A stretch of 64,000 nucleotides of DNA from JAFCUW01 sp049897565 (GTDB taxonomy: Bacteria; Pseudomonadota; Gammaproteobacteria; Burkholderiales; Burkholderiaceae_D): positions 124,001 to 188,000 of the forward strand of contig NZ_JAFCWM010000003.1 of assembly GCF_049897565.1 (NCBI RefSeq), written 5' to 3'. A program made the position numbers and the translations under genes. Position 1 is the stretch's first letter. Each line of letters begins with the position of its first letter. Positions 52,647 through 61,679 of the stretch are shown in pieces. The notes beneath the pieces were generated by a model. That model saw only the letters and a program-made list of their open reading frames with translations, was not told where the DNA came from and made no database searches.

Positions 52647-53407
52647 GCGCGCTTCCGGCAAAGACCGGCTGGGCCTGGCTCAAGCAGGCGATGAGCTTGT
52701 TCCGCAAGCAGCCTGCGGCGCTGACGACAGTTATGTTCGGCAACGTCCTGCTCAGCATTTTGCTTGGCAACATCCCGCTGCTGGGGCAGGTCGCCGCGGT
52801 CGTGCTGGTCCCGTCGTTCAGCATGGCGCTGATGCAGGCCTGCCTGATGATCGACCACAACGAGCGCGTCACGCCGTCGGTGCTGCTGACCGGCTTTCGC
52901 AAGCCGGCCGTCATCAACCTGTGCAAGGTCGGCCTGGCTTACCTGGCCGTCACCGCCGTATTGACGCTGATGGCCTACCTGATGATCGGCGAGTCGTTCT
53001 GGAAGCAGGCCGCCACGCCGGCCGCCAACCCGGTGGTCGATCCGTCCGACCTGATGGGCGTGCTGCTGGTTGCCCTGCTGCAGGTAGCGACCGTGATTGC
53101 GCTGTGCTTCGCCGCGCCGCTGGTGTTCTGGCAGCAGATGACGCCGGCCAAGGCGATCTTCTTCAGCTTCTTTGCCGTACTGCGCTCACTGCGGGTGTTC
53201 GTCGTGATGCTGATGGCCTGGTTTGGCATGTTCATGGCAGCCACCGTCGTGCTGCTGATGGTGCTTGGAAACGGTTCGATGGGCCGGGTCGTGCTGACCT
53301 GGGTCGCCTTCCTGTTCATCCTGCTGTTGCAGTGCGCTATGTACGCCGGCTATCGCCAGGTATTCGGCGTGCCGGAGTTGAAGGGCAAGCCGGGTCCGGC
53401 GCTATAG
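52643..53407 (+). CDS. BPSS1780 family membrane protein
   Basis: A 254-residue membrane protein with about six helices. The N-terminus WAWLKQAMSLFRKQPAAL and the segment PLVFWQQMTPAKAIFFS are typical of the BPSS1780 family seen beside thrB in Burkholderiales. The function is unknown. The 4-base overlap with thrB suggests translational coupling. Confidence 0.85.
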   Translation: MSALPAKTGWAWLKQAMSLFRKQPAALTTVMFGNVLLSILLGNIPLLGQVAAVVLVPSFSMALMQACLMIDHNERVTPSVLLTGFRKPAVINLCKVGLAYLAVTAVLTLMAYLMIGESFWKQAATPAANPVVDPSDLMGVLLVALLQVATVIALCFAAPLVFWQQMTPAKAIFFSFFAVLRSLRVFVVMLMAWFGMFMAATVVLLMVLGNGSMGRVVLTWVAFLFILLLQCAMYAGYRQVFGVPELKGKPGPAL

Positions 53408-53460
53408 GCTGCGTGGGATGTTAAACTGCGCGTCACATACCACGCATCCAGATTGATACC

Positions 53461-53997
53461 ATGAACACCACCACCAAGCCGGCCGCGCCAAAAAAGCGCG
53501 CCGAGCCAAGCGCCGAGCGCGCCGCCAATCCTTTCCTCGACGCCGAGTTGTACACGCGCACGCGCGAGTATTCGCCGCGCGAAGCAATCTTTTCCAAAGA
53601 GATGAAGGCCATCAACGAGCGCGGCGCGGGCAAGCGCAACCGCGATCCGCTGCAGGCGCCCTCGCTGCAGCCGCTGCTGGGCATGGTCAAGAAGGGGTTG
53701 TCGCTGAAGGACATGTTCGGCAAGATCATTGCCGGCACGGACAAGGGGCTGTGGGAGGGCTGGATGTCGACGTTCGGTTTCGAGATTCGCTCGGTCAACT
53801 ACGCGCCGACCGGCAAGCGCAATGCGGTGCTGGCGCTGGACATCGGCATTGCGTCGAAGGCCAACGCGCTGTTTGCAAAGGAAGGCATCCCGAACTGGCG
53901 CAGCCTGGTGGTGGAAGATTGCGCCGAGCTGAAGATTCGCCACGCGACCGAGAAGACGCCATTCGACGCCTGCGCAGTTTTCTACCTGGACAAGTAA
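53461..53997 (+). CDS. Uncharacterised protein, possibly shortened at its C-terminus
   Basis: A 178-residue soluble protein with a Lys/Ala-rich N-terminus and a mixed alpha/beta core (MFGKIIAGTDKGLWEGWMS, VLALDIGIASKANALF). I do not recognise a family and no membrane or signal segment is present. After its TAA stop (53995-53997) the same frame stays open for 21 more codons with protein-like content (LDSLKTVGFANGEHDGF) to a second TAA at 54061. This may be a shortened gene. It follows the BPSS1780 gene on the same strand. Confidence 0.7.
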   Translation: MNTTTKPAAPKKRAEPSAERAANPFLDAELYTRTREYSPREAIFSKEMKAINERGAGKRNRDPLQAPSLQPLLGMVKKGLSLKDMFGKIIAGTDKGLWEGWMSTFGFEIRSVNYAPTGKRNAVLALDIGIASKANALFAKEGIPNWRSLVVEDCAELKIRHATEKTPFDACAVFYLDK

Positions 53998-54083
53998 CTC
54001 GACAGCCTGAAGACCGTCGGGTTCGCCAATGGCGAGCATGACGGTTTTGCAGTTACGGGGTAAATGAAGCTGGAAGGATTGCG

Positions 54084-54455
54084 ATGATTTCGAAAAAACC
54101 CGACTCCGCCCGCCTCGACAAGGTCGTCGCCGACGCGCGACGCGCCGCCGATACCCGCGAGCTAGGCTACCGGGAGCGCTCGCTCAAGATGTACCCGTGG
54201 ATCTGCGGCCGCTGCATGCGCGAGTTCACGCACGCCAACGTCTCGCAGCTGACCGTGCATCACCGCGACCACAATCACAACAACAACCCGCCCGACGGCA
54301 GCAACTGGGAGCTGTTGTGCCTGTACTGCCACGATAACGAGCACTCGCGCTATCTGGAAGCGGACCGCGGCGCCGGCCTGCACGCGCCCCAGATGCAGGC
54401 GGCAACGCACAATCCGTTCGCCGCACTGGCCGGCCTGATGAAGAAGAAAGACTAG
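54084..54455 (+). CDS. yajD: YajD family HNH nuclease
   Basis: A 123-residue protein with a zinc-bound HNH motif: CGRCMREF, then VHHRDHNHNNNPPDG, and CLYCHDNEHSR. YajD-like proteins are widespread single-domain HNH endonucleases with no known target. The gene is convergent with the helicase gene and overlaps it by 4 bases. Confidence 0.93.
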   Translation: MISKKPDSARLDKVVADARRAADTRELGYRERSLKMYPWICGRCMREFTHANVSQLTVHHRDHNHNNNPPDGSNWELLCLYCHDNEHSRYLEADRGAGLHAPQMQAATHNPFAALAGLMKKKD

Positions 54456-56758
54456 CGCGCCAGGCGTTCCAGCTTGGCCACCGACAAGTCGAGCACCTTC
54501 ATGCCGGCTCGGCCGAAATTGATCTGGGCGCGCGCATTGCCGCCGCCGCCTTCGATATTGACGATCACGCCTTCGCCGAACTTGGCGTGCTCGACCGATT
54601 CGCCGATGCGCCAGCCGGGACCCGTCTGCTTCTGCGTGATCTGCTGGGCGATCTTGTTGTCCGAGCCCGAGCTGTTGAACTTGGCATCATCCCACGCGTT
54701 CTTCTTGTTGCCGAACCACTGCGCCTGCACCCGCGGCGACATCCACTTCAATGCCGCCTCCGGCAACTCGTCGAAGAAGCGCGACTTCATGTTGTAGCGC
54801 GTCTGGCCGTGCAGCATGCGCTGCTGCGTGAAGCTCATGTACAGGCGCTTCTTGGCGCGCGTGATCGCCACGTACATCAGGCGCCGCTCTTCGTCGACGC
54901 CGTCGAGCTCGCGCGAACTGCTTTCGTGCGGGAACAAGCCTTCTTCCAGCCCGGTAATGAACACGGCGTCGAATTCGAGGCCCTTGGCCGAGTGCACCGT
55001 CATCAGTTGCAGCGCATCCTGGCCGGCCTGCGCCTGGGCGTCGCCCGCTTCCAGCGACGCGTGCGACAGGAATGCCGACAGCGGCGACATCACGGTCGGC
55101 AGCGGCGCGTCGGCGTCGAAGATCTCGATGCCGTCCTGGTTCAGGATCGCTTCGCCGGCCTGGGCCTCGGCGCGCGGGCCCATGTGCGCCGGCGCGCCCT
55201 GGCCGAAGCCTTCTTCCTGCACGAAATGGGTCGCCGCGCTGACCATCTGCTCAAGGTTCTCGATGCGGTCGGCGCCTTCTTTTTCGTTGCCATAGTGGGT
55301 CAGCAGGCCGCTGGCCTCGAGCACCACGCGCACCATTTCAGGCAAGGCGAGCTGCTGCGTCTCGAAGCGCGCGCCTTCGACCAGCCTGACGAACGAGCCG
55401 AGCGAGCTGCCCGACTTGCCCGTCACGTAAGGCACCGCGGCGTACAGCGAGATGCCGTACTGCTCGGCGGCCGCCTGCAAGGTTTCGATCGAGCGCATGC
55501 CGATGCCGCGCGTCGGGAAATTGACCACGCGCAGGAAGGCCGAATCGTTGTGCGGGTTGTCCATCAGCTGCAGGTAGGCGATCGCGTGCTTGACCTCGGC
55601 GCGCTGGAAATAGCGCTGTCCGCCGTACACGGTGTACGGCAAGGCGGCGGCAAACAGCGCGTGCTCGATGACGCGCGACTGCGCGTTGGAGCGGTACAGG
55701 ATGGCAATCTCGCTGCGCGAGGCGCCATCGGCGATCAGGTTCTTGATCTCTTCAATGAGCCACTGCGCTTCTTCGAGGTCGGACGACGCTTCGTAGATGC
55801 GCACCGGCTCGCCGTGGCCGGCGTCGGTGCGAAGGTTCTTGCCGAGGCGCTTGCTGTTGTTGGCGATCAGCTGGTTGGCGCTGTCGAGGATGTGGCCGTG
55901 CGAGCGGTAATTCTGCTCCAGCTTGATCAGGTTCTCGACGCGGAACTCGCGCTCGAAGGCGCTCATGTTGCCGACGTTGGCGCCGCGAAAGGCGTAGATG
56001 CTCTGGTCGTCGTCGCCGACGGCAAACAAGGCGCCGCCGACTTGCTCACCATGGCCGGCCAGCAGCTTCAGCAGGTTGTATTGCAGGTCGTTGGTGTCCT
56101 GGAACTCGTCGACGAGGATGTGCTTGAAGCGCGCCTGGTAGTGTTCGCGCAGCGGCTGGTTACGCTGCAGCAGTTCGAACGAGCGCAGCAGCAGCTCGGC
56201 GAAATCGACGACGCCTTCGCGCTGGCATTGCTGGTCGTACAGTTCATAGAGCTCGACCATCCTGCGCTCGATCGGATCGTAAGCGTCGACCTTGTTGGCG
56301 CGCAGGCCCTGGTCCTTCGCGTTGTTGATGAAGTACTGCAGGTTTTTGGCCGGGTACTTTGCATCGTCGACGTTGTTCGCCTTGAGCAGGCGCTTGATCA
56401 TCGACAACTGGTCTTGCGAGTCGAGAATCTGGAACGCCTGCGGCAGCGCGGCGTCGCGGTAGTGCGTGCGCAGGAAGCGGTTGCACAGGCCGTGGAAGGT
56501 GCCGATCCACATGCCGCGCGTACTGACGGGCAGCATTGCCGACAGCCGGGTCAGCATTTCCTTCGCCGCCTTGTTGGTAAACGTCACCGCCATGATCCCG
56601 GCCGGCGACACCTGTCCGGTCTGGATCAGCCAGGCGATGCGGGTGGTCAGCACGCGCGTCTTGCCGGAGCCGGCTCCGGCGAGAATCAGGGCGCTTTGCT
56701 GGGGCAGCGTGACGGCGGCGAGTTGTTCGGGATTGAGGTTGTGGAGGAGATTCTGCAT
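54452..56758 (-). CDS. uvrD: UvrD/Rep-type ATP-dependent DNA helicase
   Basis: A 768-residue superfamily 1 helicase. Motif I is AGAGSGKTRVLT (about residues 30-41), Ia VTFTNKAAKEM, II ILVDEFQDTND, III GDDDQSIYAFRGA, IV QNYRS, V VHSAKGLEF and VI EERRLMYVAITRAKKRL. A C-terminal Tudor-like segment (VEHAKFGEGVIVNIEG) matches UvrD. It unwinds DNA in mismatch and excision repair. ATG at 56758 (MQNLLHNLN) is chosen, since the UvrD fold begins right there. Confidence 0.95.
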   Translation of the reverse strand: MQNLLHNLNPEQLAAVTLPQQSALILAGAGSGKTRVLTTRIAWLIQTGQVSPAGIMAVTFTNKAAKEMLTRLSAMLPVSTRGMWIGTFHGLCNRFLRTHYRDAALPQAFQILDSQDQLSMIKRLLKANNVDDAKYPAKNLQYFINNAKDQGLRANKVDAYDPIERRMVELYELYDQQCQREGVVDFAELLLRSFELLQRNQPLREHYQARFKHILVDEFQDTNDLQYNLLKLLAGHGEQVGGALFAVGDDDQSIYAFRGANVGNMSAFEREFRVENLIKLEQNYRSHGHILDSANQLIANNSKRLGKNLRTDAGHGEPVRIYEASSDLEEAQWLIEEIKNLIADGASRSEIAILYRSNAQSRVIEHALFAAALPYTVYGGQRYFQRAEVKHAIAYLQLMDNPHNDSAFLRVVNFPTRGIGMRSIETLQAAAEQYGISLYAAVPYVTGKSGSSLGSFVRLVEGARFETQQLALPEMVRVVLEASGLLTHYGNEKEGADRIENLEQMVSAATHFVQEEGFGQGAPAHMGPRAEAQAGEAILNQDGIEIFDADAPLPTVMSPLSAFLSHASLEAGDAQAQAGQDALQLMTVHSAKGLEFDAVFITGLEEGLFPHESSSRELDGVDEERRLMYVAITRAKKRLYMSFTQQRMLHGQTRYNMKSRFFDELPEAALKWMSPRVQAQWFGNKKNAWDDAKFNSSGSDNKIAQQITQKQTGPGWRIGESVEHAKFGEGVIVNIEGGGGNARAQINFGRAGMKVLDLSVAKLERLAR

Positions 56759-56880
56759 CTCGTCATTATACCCGCAGGGGTACGCGGCCGGCCGTCCGGA
56801 AAGGCAGCGACAAGCGGAACTCATTGGCGAATTTCAGCGTCCAACGCGGGGTACCTTCCCGGATCTGAGGAGAACGTAAA

Positions 56881-57426
56881 ATGTTGAATCGAGTCGTTGC
56901 AGTGACCGCGCTGGCGGTCGGCGGGATGATGCTGTCCAAGCAGCTCAAGAAAAACCGCAAGTCCCAAGGCACCTCATCGATCGAAGAATCGTGCGAGATC
57001 AACGTGCCGGTCAGGACCGCTTACAACCAGTGGACCCAGTTCGAGGAGTTTCCGCAGTTCATGGAAAACGTGCTCGAAGTGCGTCAGCTGGATGATCGGC
57101 ACCTGCACTGGCGCGCCACGGTGGCCGGGGAAGAGAAGCAATGGGACGCCGAGATTACCGAGCAGGTGCCGGACAAGCGCATCGCCTGGCGCAGTGTGAC
57201 GGGCGCGCGCAACGGTGGCGTCGTCAGCTTTCACAAGCTGTCCGACAACGCTTGCAGGATCATGCTACAGATCGAGTATGAGCCTGAAGGCACGATGGAA
57301 AAACTCGGTGATGCGATGGGCGCGGTGCGGATGCAGGCACGCACCAGCCTGCAGCGCTTCAAGGAATTGCTCGACCAGCGAGGCAGCGAAACTGGCGCCT
57401 GGCGCGGGCAGATTGGCCAGCACTGA
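56881..57426 (+). CDS. SRPBCC family protein with N-terminal anchor
   Basis: A 181-residue protein. A short hydrophobic segment lies at the start (about residues 2-18), followed by a polyketide cyclase/START-like domain with PVRTAYNQWTQFEEFPQFMENV, which is typical of the cyclase/dehydrase group. A small hydrophobic ligand is likely, but none can be named. AGGAGAACGT precedes the ATG. It is divergent from the helicase gene. Confidence 0.88.
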   Translation: MLNRVVAVTALAVGGMMLSKQLKKNRKSQGTSSIEESCEINVPVRTAYNQWTQFEEFPQFMENVLEVRQLDDRHLHWRATVAGEEKQWDAEITEQVPDKRIAWRSVTGARNGGVVSFHKLSDNACRIMLQIEYEPEGTMEKLGDAMGAVRMQARTSLQRFKELLDQRGSETGAWRGQIGQH

Positions 57427-57511
57427 GGCCGAACGAGGCCACGCCAGGGGAGCTGCCGCCTGGTGTGCGGCGGCGTTACTCTGGCGCCCTTGCGCACTTC
57501 GTCATCACCAT

Positions 57512-57820
57512 GGCGGGTTCGCACCCCAGTTTCTGGCTTCCACCAATCTTGCCGATACGGCCGGGGTCGATCCGACAACCGTCAGCCGAAACGTTCAGAA
57601 TCTCGAGCGCCGAGATTTGGTTCAGGCTGAAGGCGGACGTGGCCGCGGTGGAAAGCGGCTGACTCTAACGACATCCGGGCGTCGAGTCATGGTCGATGCG
57701 TTTCCGGTTTGGAATTGGGCCAAGGCGGAACTCGCCCGTCGCATGGGCGATGAAAACCTGGGTTCGGCGACGCAGGCAATGGCAGAGCTGGCGAGGGCCG
57801 CAGGATCCCCATGTGCATGA
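57512..57820 (+). pseudogene. MarR-family regulator remnant
   Basis: From about 57550 the frame reads LADTAGVDPTTVSRNVQNLERRDLV followed by GGKRLTLTTSGRRV and a C-terminal helix, ending at 57820. This is the recognition helix, wing and dimerisation end of a MarR regulator. The N-terminal half (first helices) is not recognisable in any frame, though APQFLAS shortly before may be what is left of it. No start codon or ribosome site serves it. The remaining space up to 57861 holds nothing else. Confidence 0.7.
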
Positions 57821-57861
57821 TGACGTTGGTGGGCCGACGATCGGGATCATGTGAGGAATAC

Positions 57862-58968
57862 TCAAAAAATGACGACCGAACGGATCGACTCGCCGCTCTT
57901 CATCAGGTCGAAGCCCTCGTTGATGCGCTCCAGCGGCAGGCGATGCGTGATCAGGTCGTCGATGTTGATCTTGCCGTCCATGTACCAGTCGACGATTTTA
58001 GGCACGTCGGTGCGACCGCGCGCCCCGCCGAACGCCGAACCCTTCCACACGCGTCCGGTCACCAGCTGGAACGGCCGCGTCGAAATCTCCGCCCCGCCCG
58101 GCGCCACGCCGATGATGATCGACTGACCCCAGCCTTTGTGGCAGCATTCGAGCGACTGGCGCATCGTGGTGGTGTTGCCGATGCACTCGAAGCTGTAGTC
58201 AGCGCCGCCATCGGTGAGGCCGATGATGTCGTCGACGACGTTTTCCGACGTGGTCGGATTGACGAAATGGGTCATGCCGAACTTGCGCGCCATCTCTTCG
58301 CGCGCCGGATTGATGTCGACGCCGATGATCTTGTCGGCGCCGACCATGCGTGCTGCCTGGATGACGTTCAGGCCGATGCCGCCGAGGCCGAATACGACGA
58401 CGTTGGCGCCGGCTTCCACGTTGGCCGTAAACAGTACCGCGCCGACGCCGGTGGTGACGCCGCAGCCGATGTAGCAGATCTTGTCGAACGGCGCGTCCGA
58501 GCGCACCTTGGCCAGCGCAATTTCCGGCACCACGATGTAGTTCGAGAAAGTCGACGTGCCCATGTAGTGATGGATCGGCTTGCCGCCGATCGAGAAGCGG
58601 CTGGTGCCGTCTGGCATCAGGCCGCGGCCCTGGGTCGAGCGGATCGCCTGGCACAGGTTGGTCTTGCGCGACAGGCAGAATTTGCACTGGCGGCATTCCG
58701 GCGTGTAGAGGGGAATGACATGGTCGTCGCGGCGCAGGCTGGTCACGCCAGGGCCGACATCGACGACGACGCCGGCGCCCTCATGGCCGAGGATGGCCGG
58801 GAAGATGCCTTCCGGATCGGCGCCGGACAAGGTGAAATAGTCGGTGTGGCAAATGCCGGTCGCCTTGATCTCGACTAGCACCTCGCCCGCCTTCGGACCT
58901 TCCAGTTCGACTTCTTCGATCGTCAGCGGCTGGCCCGCTTTCCATGCAATCGCTGCCCTGGTTTTCAT
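57862..58968 (-). CDS. frmA: S-(hydroxymethyl)glutathione dehydrogenase / class III alcohol dehydrogenase
   Basis: A 368-residue zinc alcohol dehydrogenase. The catalytic zinc ligands are in GICHTDYFTLSG and GHEGAGVV, the structural zinc Cys cluster is CRQCKFCLSRKTNLC, and the NAD site is VFGLGGIGLNVIQ. FSNYIVVPEIALAKV and the C-terminal SIRSVVIF are class III features. It oxidises the formaldehyde-glutathione adduct and can reduce S-nitrosoglutathione. ATG at 58968 is chosen from the MKTRAAIAW start. An FrmB hydrolase is not nearby. Confidence 0.97.
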   Translation of the reverse strand: MKTRAAIAWKAGQPLTIEEVELEGPKAGEVLVEIKATGICHTDYFTLSGADPEGIFPAILGHEGAGVVVDVGPGVTSLRRDDHVIPLYTPECRQCKFCLSRKTNLCQAIRSTQGRGLMPDGTSRFSIGGKPIHHYMGTSTFSNYIVVPEIALAKVRSDAPFDKICYIGCGVTTGVGAVLFTANVEAGANVVVFGLGGIGLNVIQAARMVGADKIIGVDINPAREEMARKFGMTHFVNPTTSENVVDDIIGLTDGGADYSFECIGNTTTMRQSLECCHKGWGQSIIIGVAPGGAEISTRPFQLVTGRVWKGSAFGGARGRTDVPKIVDWYMDGKINIDDLITHRLPLERINEGFDLMKSGESIRSVVIF

Positions 58969-59026
58969 GCTGCTCCCGTGTCTGTGTAAAGTGCCTTCAT
59001 GATAACAGCCACGGGCGCGATCCGTG

Positions 59027-59421
<395 letters not shown>

Positions 59422-59425
<4 letters not shown>

Positions 59426-59907
59426 CTCAAGCTCCTGCGCAAGTTGGGGTGGCGATGCCAAGCAGCGTCGCGATCGCGGTCCACAGTTGGCGCGGTGGCC
59501 CATGGCTTGGCCAGGTACACGCCGGATCGCTCGCGCCAGGCCGGCTGGCGCGCCGAATACACGAGCAGCGGAACGGCGCCAAGCGCCGGCAGCAAATCGG
59601 CCGCGTTGCCGTCGGGCAGGTCGGGGTCGATGACGACCGCCGAAAAGATATGCTGGTTCAGCTGGCGCGCACCGGCGAGCGTCTGCACGTGGGTCACGCG
59701 CGCTTCCGGCGTCAGCAGCGCGGCCACGTGCTGCGCGGAGCCACTGTCGCGGTCGATATGCAAGATGTGCGGCACCGCTAAGCCGGCGCGCTCGATTGGC
59801 GCGGCAACGGCCGCTGCGCCGGCGACAGGCATGTAAGTGTCGCCCAGCGGCGCTGCCGCGATGTCGCGCCCGGGATAGCGGTTTAAAAATATTCCAGTCG
59901 CTTTCAT
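59422..59907 (-). CDS. Receiver-domain protein with N-terminal extension
   Basis: A 161-residue protein. The first 45 residues are an unconserved Ala/Pro-rich lead. A divergent receiver domain follows: HILHIDRDS, the probable phospho-Asp in AVVIDPDLPDGN, Ser in LLVYSAR and Lys in YLAKPWA. The C-terminus is short and basic. It is coupled by an ATGA overlap to the single-domain regulator downstream. No kinase gene is adjacent, so the partner is unknown. Confidence 0.7.
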
Positions 59908-60208
59908 GCCGACCTCCTTCAGGGTACCAATACGATTGACATCCGGAGGCGAACGCGTGCGCGTGGTGCGACGAATAAGACAGTCCGGAAATGGGATCGG
60001 CGGAGCGGGGCCGGCAAATTAAGTCGGCCGCAGGGGGGAGGCGGCGCTGGAAAGCGTGTAACGAGCAGCGATGTCCGGCAGGGTTACATGTCGGGGAAAT
60101 TCAAGGAATTCCCTAGCGGCAAGTATAACCCAGAATGCGTCGCACGATTGCGGTGCACCATTTATATTTGATGGCCAGGACGGCAATATCGCTGCCCGGG
60201 CGAGCGCC
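59908..60208. other. Intergenic region between receiver genes
   Basis: These 301 bases lie between the tandem receiver genes and the ANTAR regulator, all on the minus strand. There is a near-palindrome at about 60094-60113 (GGGAAATTCAAGGAATTCCC) that may be a regulatory site. No gene is supported. Confidence 0.55.
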
Positions 60209-60844
60209 CTACTTCGGCGCCTTGACGCGGCTGGCAAAGCCGGCGTTCAGGCTGTTGAGCACTTCTTCGGCCGCCAGCAACTGGTCGGCTACCTCGTTGA
60301 TCTTGCGCCGGCTCGAGCGCGCATGGTCGCGCAGCACCTCGAAGGCGGTGTTGCGGTCGGTGTGGAAGCGGCCCATCAGCAGGCCGACCGCCAGGCTCGT
60401 TTCGCGCCCCGCCGCCAGCGCCGCGTTCAGGTTCACTTCGGTGCGGCGCAGCTGGCGGATCTCGTCGGCGCGCGCCAGGCTTGCTTCGAACGCCGGCATC
60501 AGGCGCGCGGCGTCGACCGGCTTGACGACGAAGCCGACCGCGCCGTAGGTGGCGGCCTGGCGGGCGACGTCGCCATCGACATTGGCCGACAGGAACATGA
60601 ACGGCACCGACGTGTTCTCTTGCAAGTGGCGCGCCAGTTCCATGCCGGACATGCCAGGCATGGTGATGTCGAGCATCGCCATGTCGGGTTCGCGCGCTTC
60701 GATACGGCGGATGGCTTCGGCGGCGGAATTGGCGCACACCGTTTCATAGCCGGCATGGCCAAGGATGGTGGCAAGGAACTCGAGCAGCAGGGTGTCGTCA
60801 TCGACGAGCAGGATCAAGCGTTTGGCGTGGGTGGCTGTGGTCAT
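60209..60844 (-). CDS. Response regulator with ANTAR RNA-binding output
   Basis: A 211-residue protein. The receiver domain (LILLVDDDTLLLEF, phospho-Asp in MAMLDITMPGMSG, Lys in VVKPVD) is followed by an ANTAR domain (about residues 145-200: LAVGLLMGRFHTDRNTAFEVLRDHA). ANTAR proteins stop premature transcription termination by binding two-hairpin RNA leaders. No target leader was recognised in the window. Confidence 0.9.
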   Translation of the reverse strand: MTTATHAKRLILLVDDDTLLLEFLATILGHAGYETVCANSAAEAIRRIEAREPDMAMLDITMPGMSGMELARHLQENTSVPFMFLSANVDGDVARQAATYGAVGFVVKPVDAARLMPAFEASLARADEIRQLRRTEVNLNAALAAGRETSLAVGLLMGRFHTDRNTAFEVLRDHARSSRRKINEVADQLLAAEEVLNSLNAGFASRVKAPK

Positions 60845-60936
60845 TTTTTAGGATACAGTCAAAGTCCGGACGGAAAAATAATTATACGGTGTGCGCGGCG
60901 GACCGGGCATTTATCCGTTGCCGGGCAGTTCGTCGC

Positions 60937-61560
60937 TCACGGCATGCCGTTGGCGCAGAACCTGGCGAAGCCGGCACGCGCGCTCAGGCGCTGGTAGTAC
61001 GCGGCCAGCGCCGCGTATGCCGGACGCTCCAGCGGCGTCATCAGCCAGCGATTGATCGACACGCCCAGCACGATGTCGGCCACGGTAAAATTATCGCCGG
61101 CCACGAAGGCGCCGGTTGCGCCGACGCGCTGGTCGAGTATGCCGAGCAGCCGGTTCCAGCTGGCGCAGCTGGCCGCCACCTGGCGCTCATCGGCGTGGGC
61201 GGCGCTGCGCCGCACCAACGCCATGAAGGCGTAGCGCCAGGCAGTGTTGAGTTCGGTTGCCTGCCAGTCCATCCATTGCTCGACCAGTGCGCGCCGGCGT
61301 GGCGCCGCCGGCAGCAATAGGCCGTCACCATACTCTGCGCACAGATAGCGGCAAATCGTGTTCGATTCCCACAGCACGGTGGCGTCATCGACGAGCACCG
61401 GCACCATCGCATTCGGGTTGAGCGCAATAAACTGGGGCGCATCGGTGGCAAGCTGGCCGTCGCCCCACGCTTCCAACTGGTACGGCAAGTTCAGTTCGGC
61501 GCAAGTCCACAGCACCTTGCGGACGTTGATCGAGGTCGGTTTTCCAAGAATTTTTAGCAT
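60937..61560 (-). CDS. Glutathione S-transferase family protein
   Basis: A 207-residue two-domain GST. The N-terminal thioredoxin-like part shows VRKVLWTCAEL, then MVPVLVDD and the glutathione-binding ESNTICRYL. The helical C-terminal domain contains VAGDNFTVADIVLGV. Substrates are unknown. It is divergent from valS. Confidence 0.92.
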   Translation of the reverse strand: MLKILGKPTSINVRKVLWTCAELNLPYQLEAWGDGQLATDAPQFIALNPNAMVPVLVDDATVLWESNTICRYLCAEYGDGLLLPAAPRRRALVEQWMDWQATELNTAWRYAFMALVRRSAAHADERQVAASCASWNRLLGILDQRVGATGAFVAGDNFTVADIVLGVSINRWLMTPLERPAYAALAAYYQRLSARAGFARFCANGMP

Positions 61561-61642
61561 GCAATATTGTGCCGCAAAATTTTGCCGGGGTCACCCAGCA
61601 AAAAGAGCCGGGGCCGGCGGCGCAACGTCAGCCCCTGTCATC

Positions 61643-61648
61643 TATAAT
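61643..61648 (+). promoter_or_regulatory. Possible -10 element for valS
   Basis: TATAAT about 30 bases before the valS start. No clear -35 is visible in the GC-rich upstream sequence. The rest of the GST-valS gap holds nothing else recognisable. Confidence 0.4.
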
Positions 61649-61679
61649 GTTTGTTTTCTCCAAATGCCCAGCCCACACC

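Noticed and set aside
53998..54063. Separate small gene after the uncharacterised gene
   Set aside because: There is no start codon of its own; the codons are in frame with the preceding gene, so it is treated as a lost or read-through tail.
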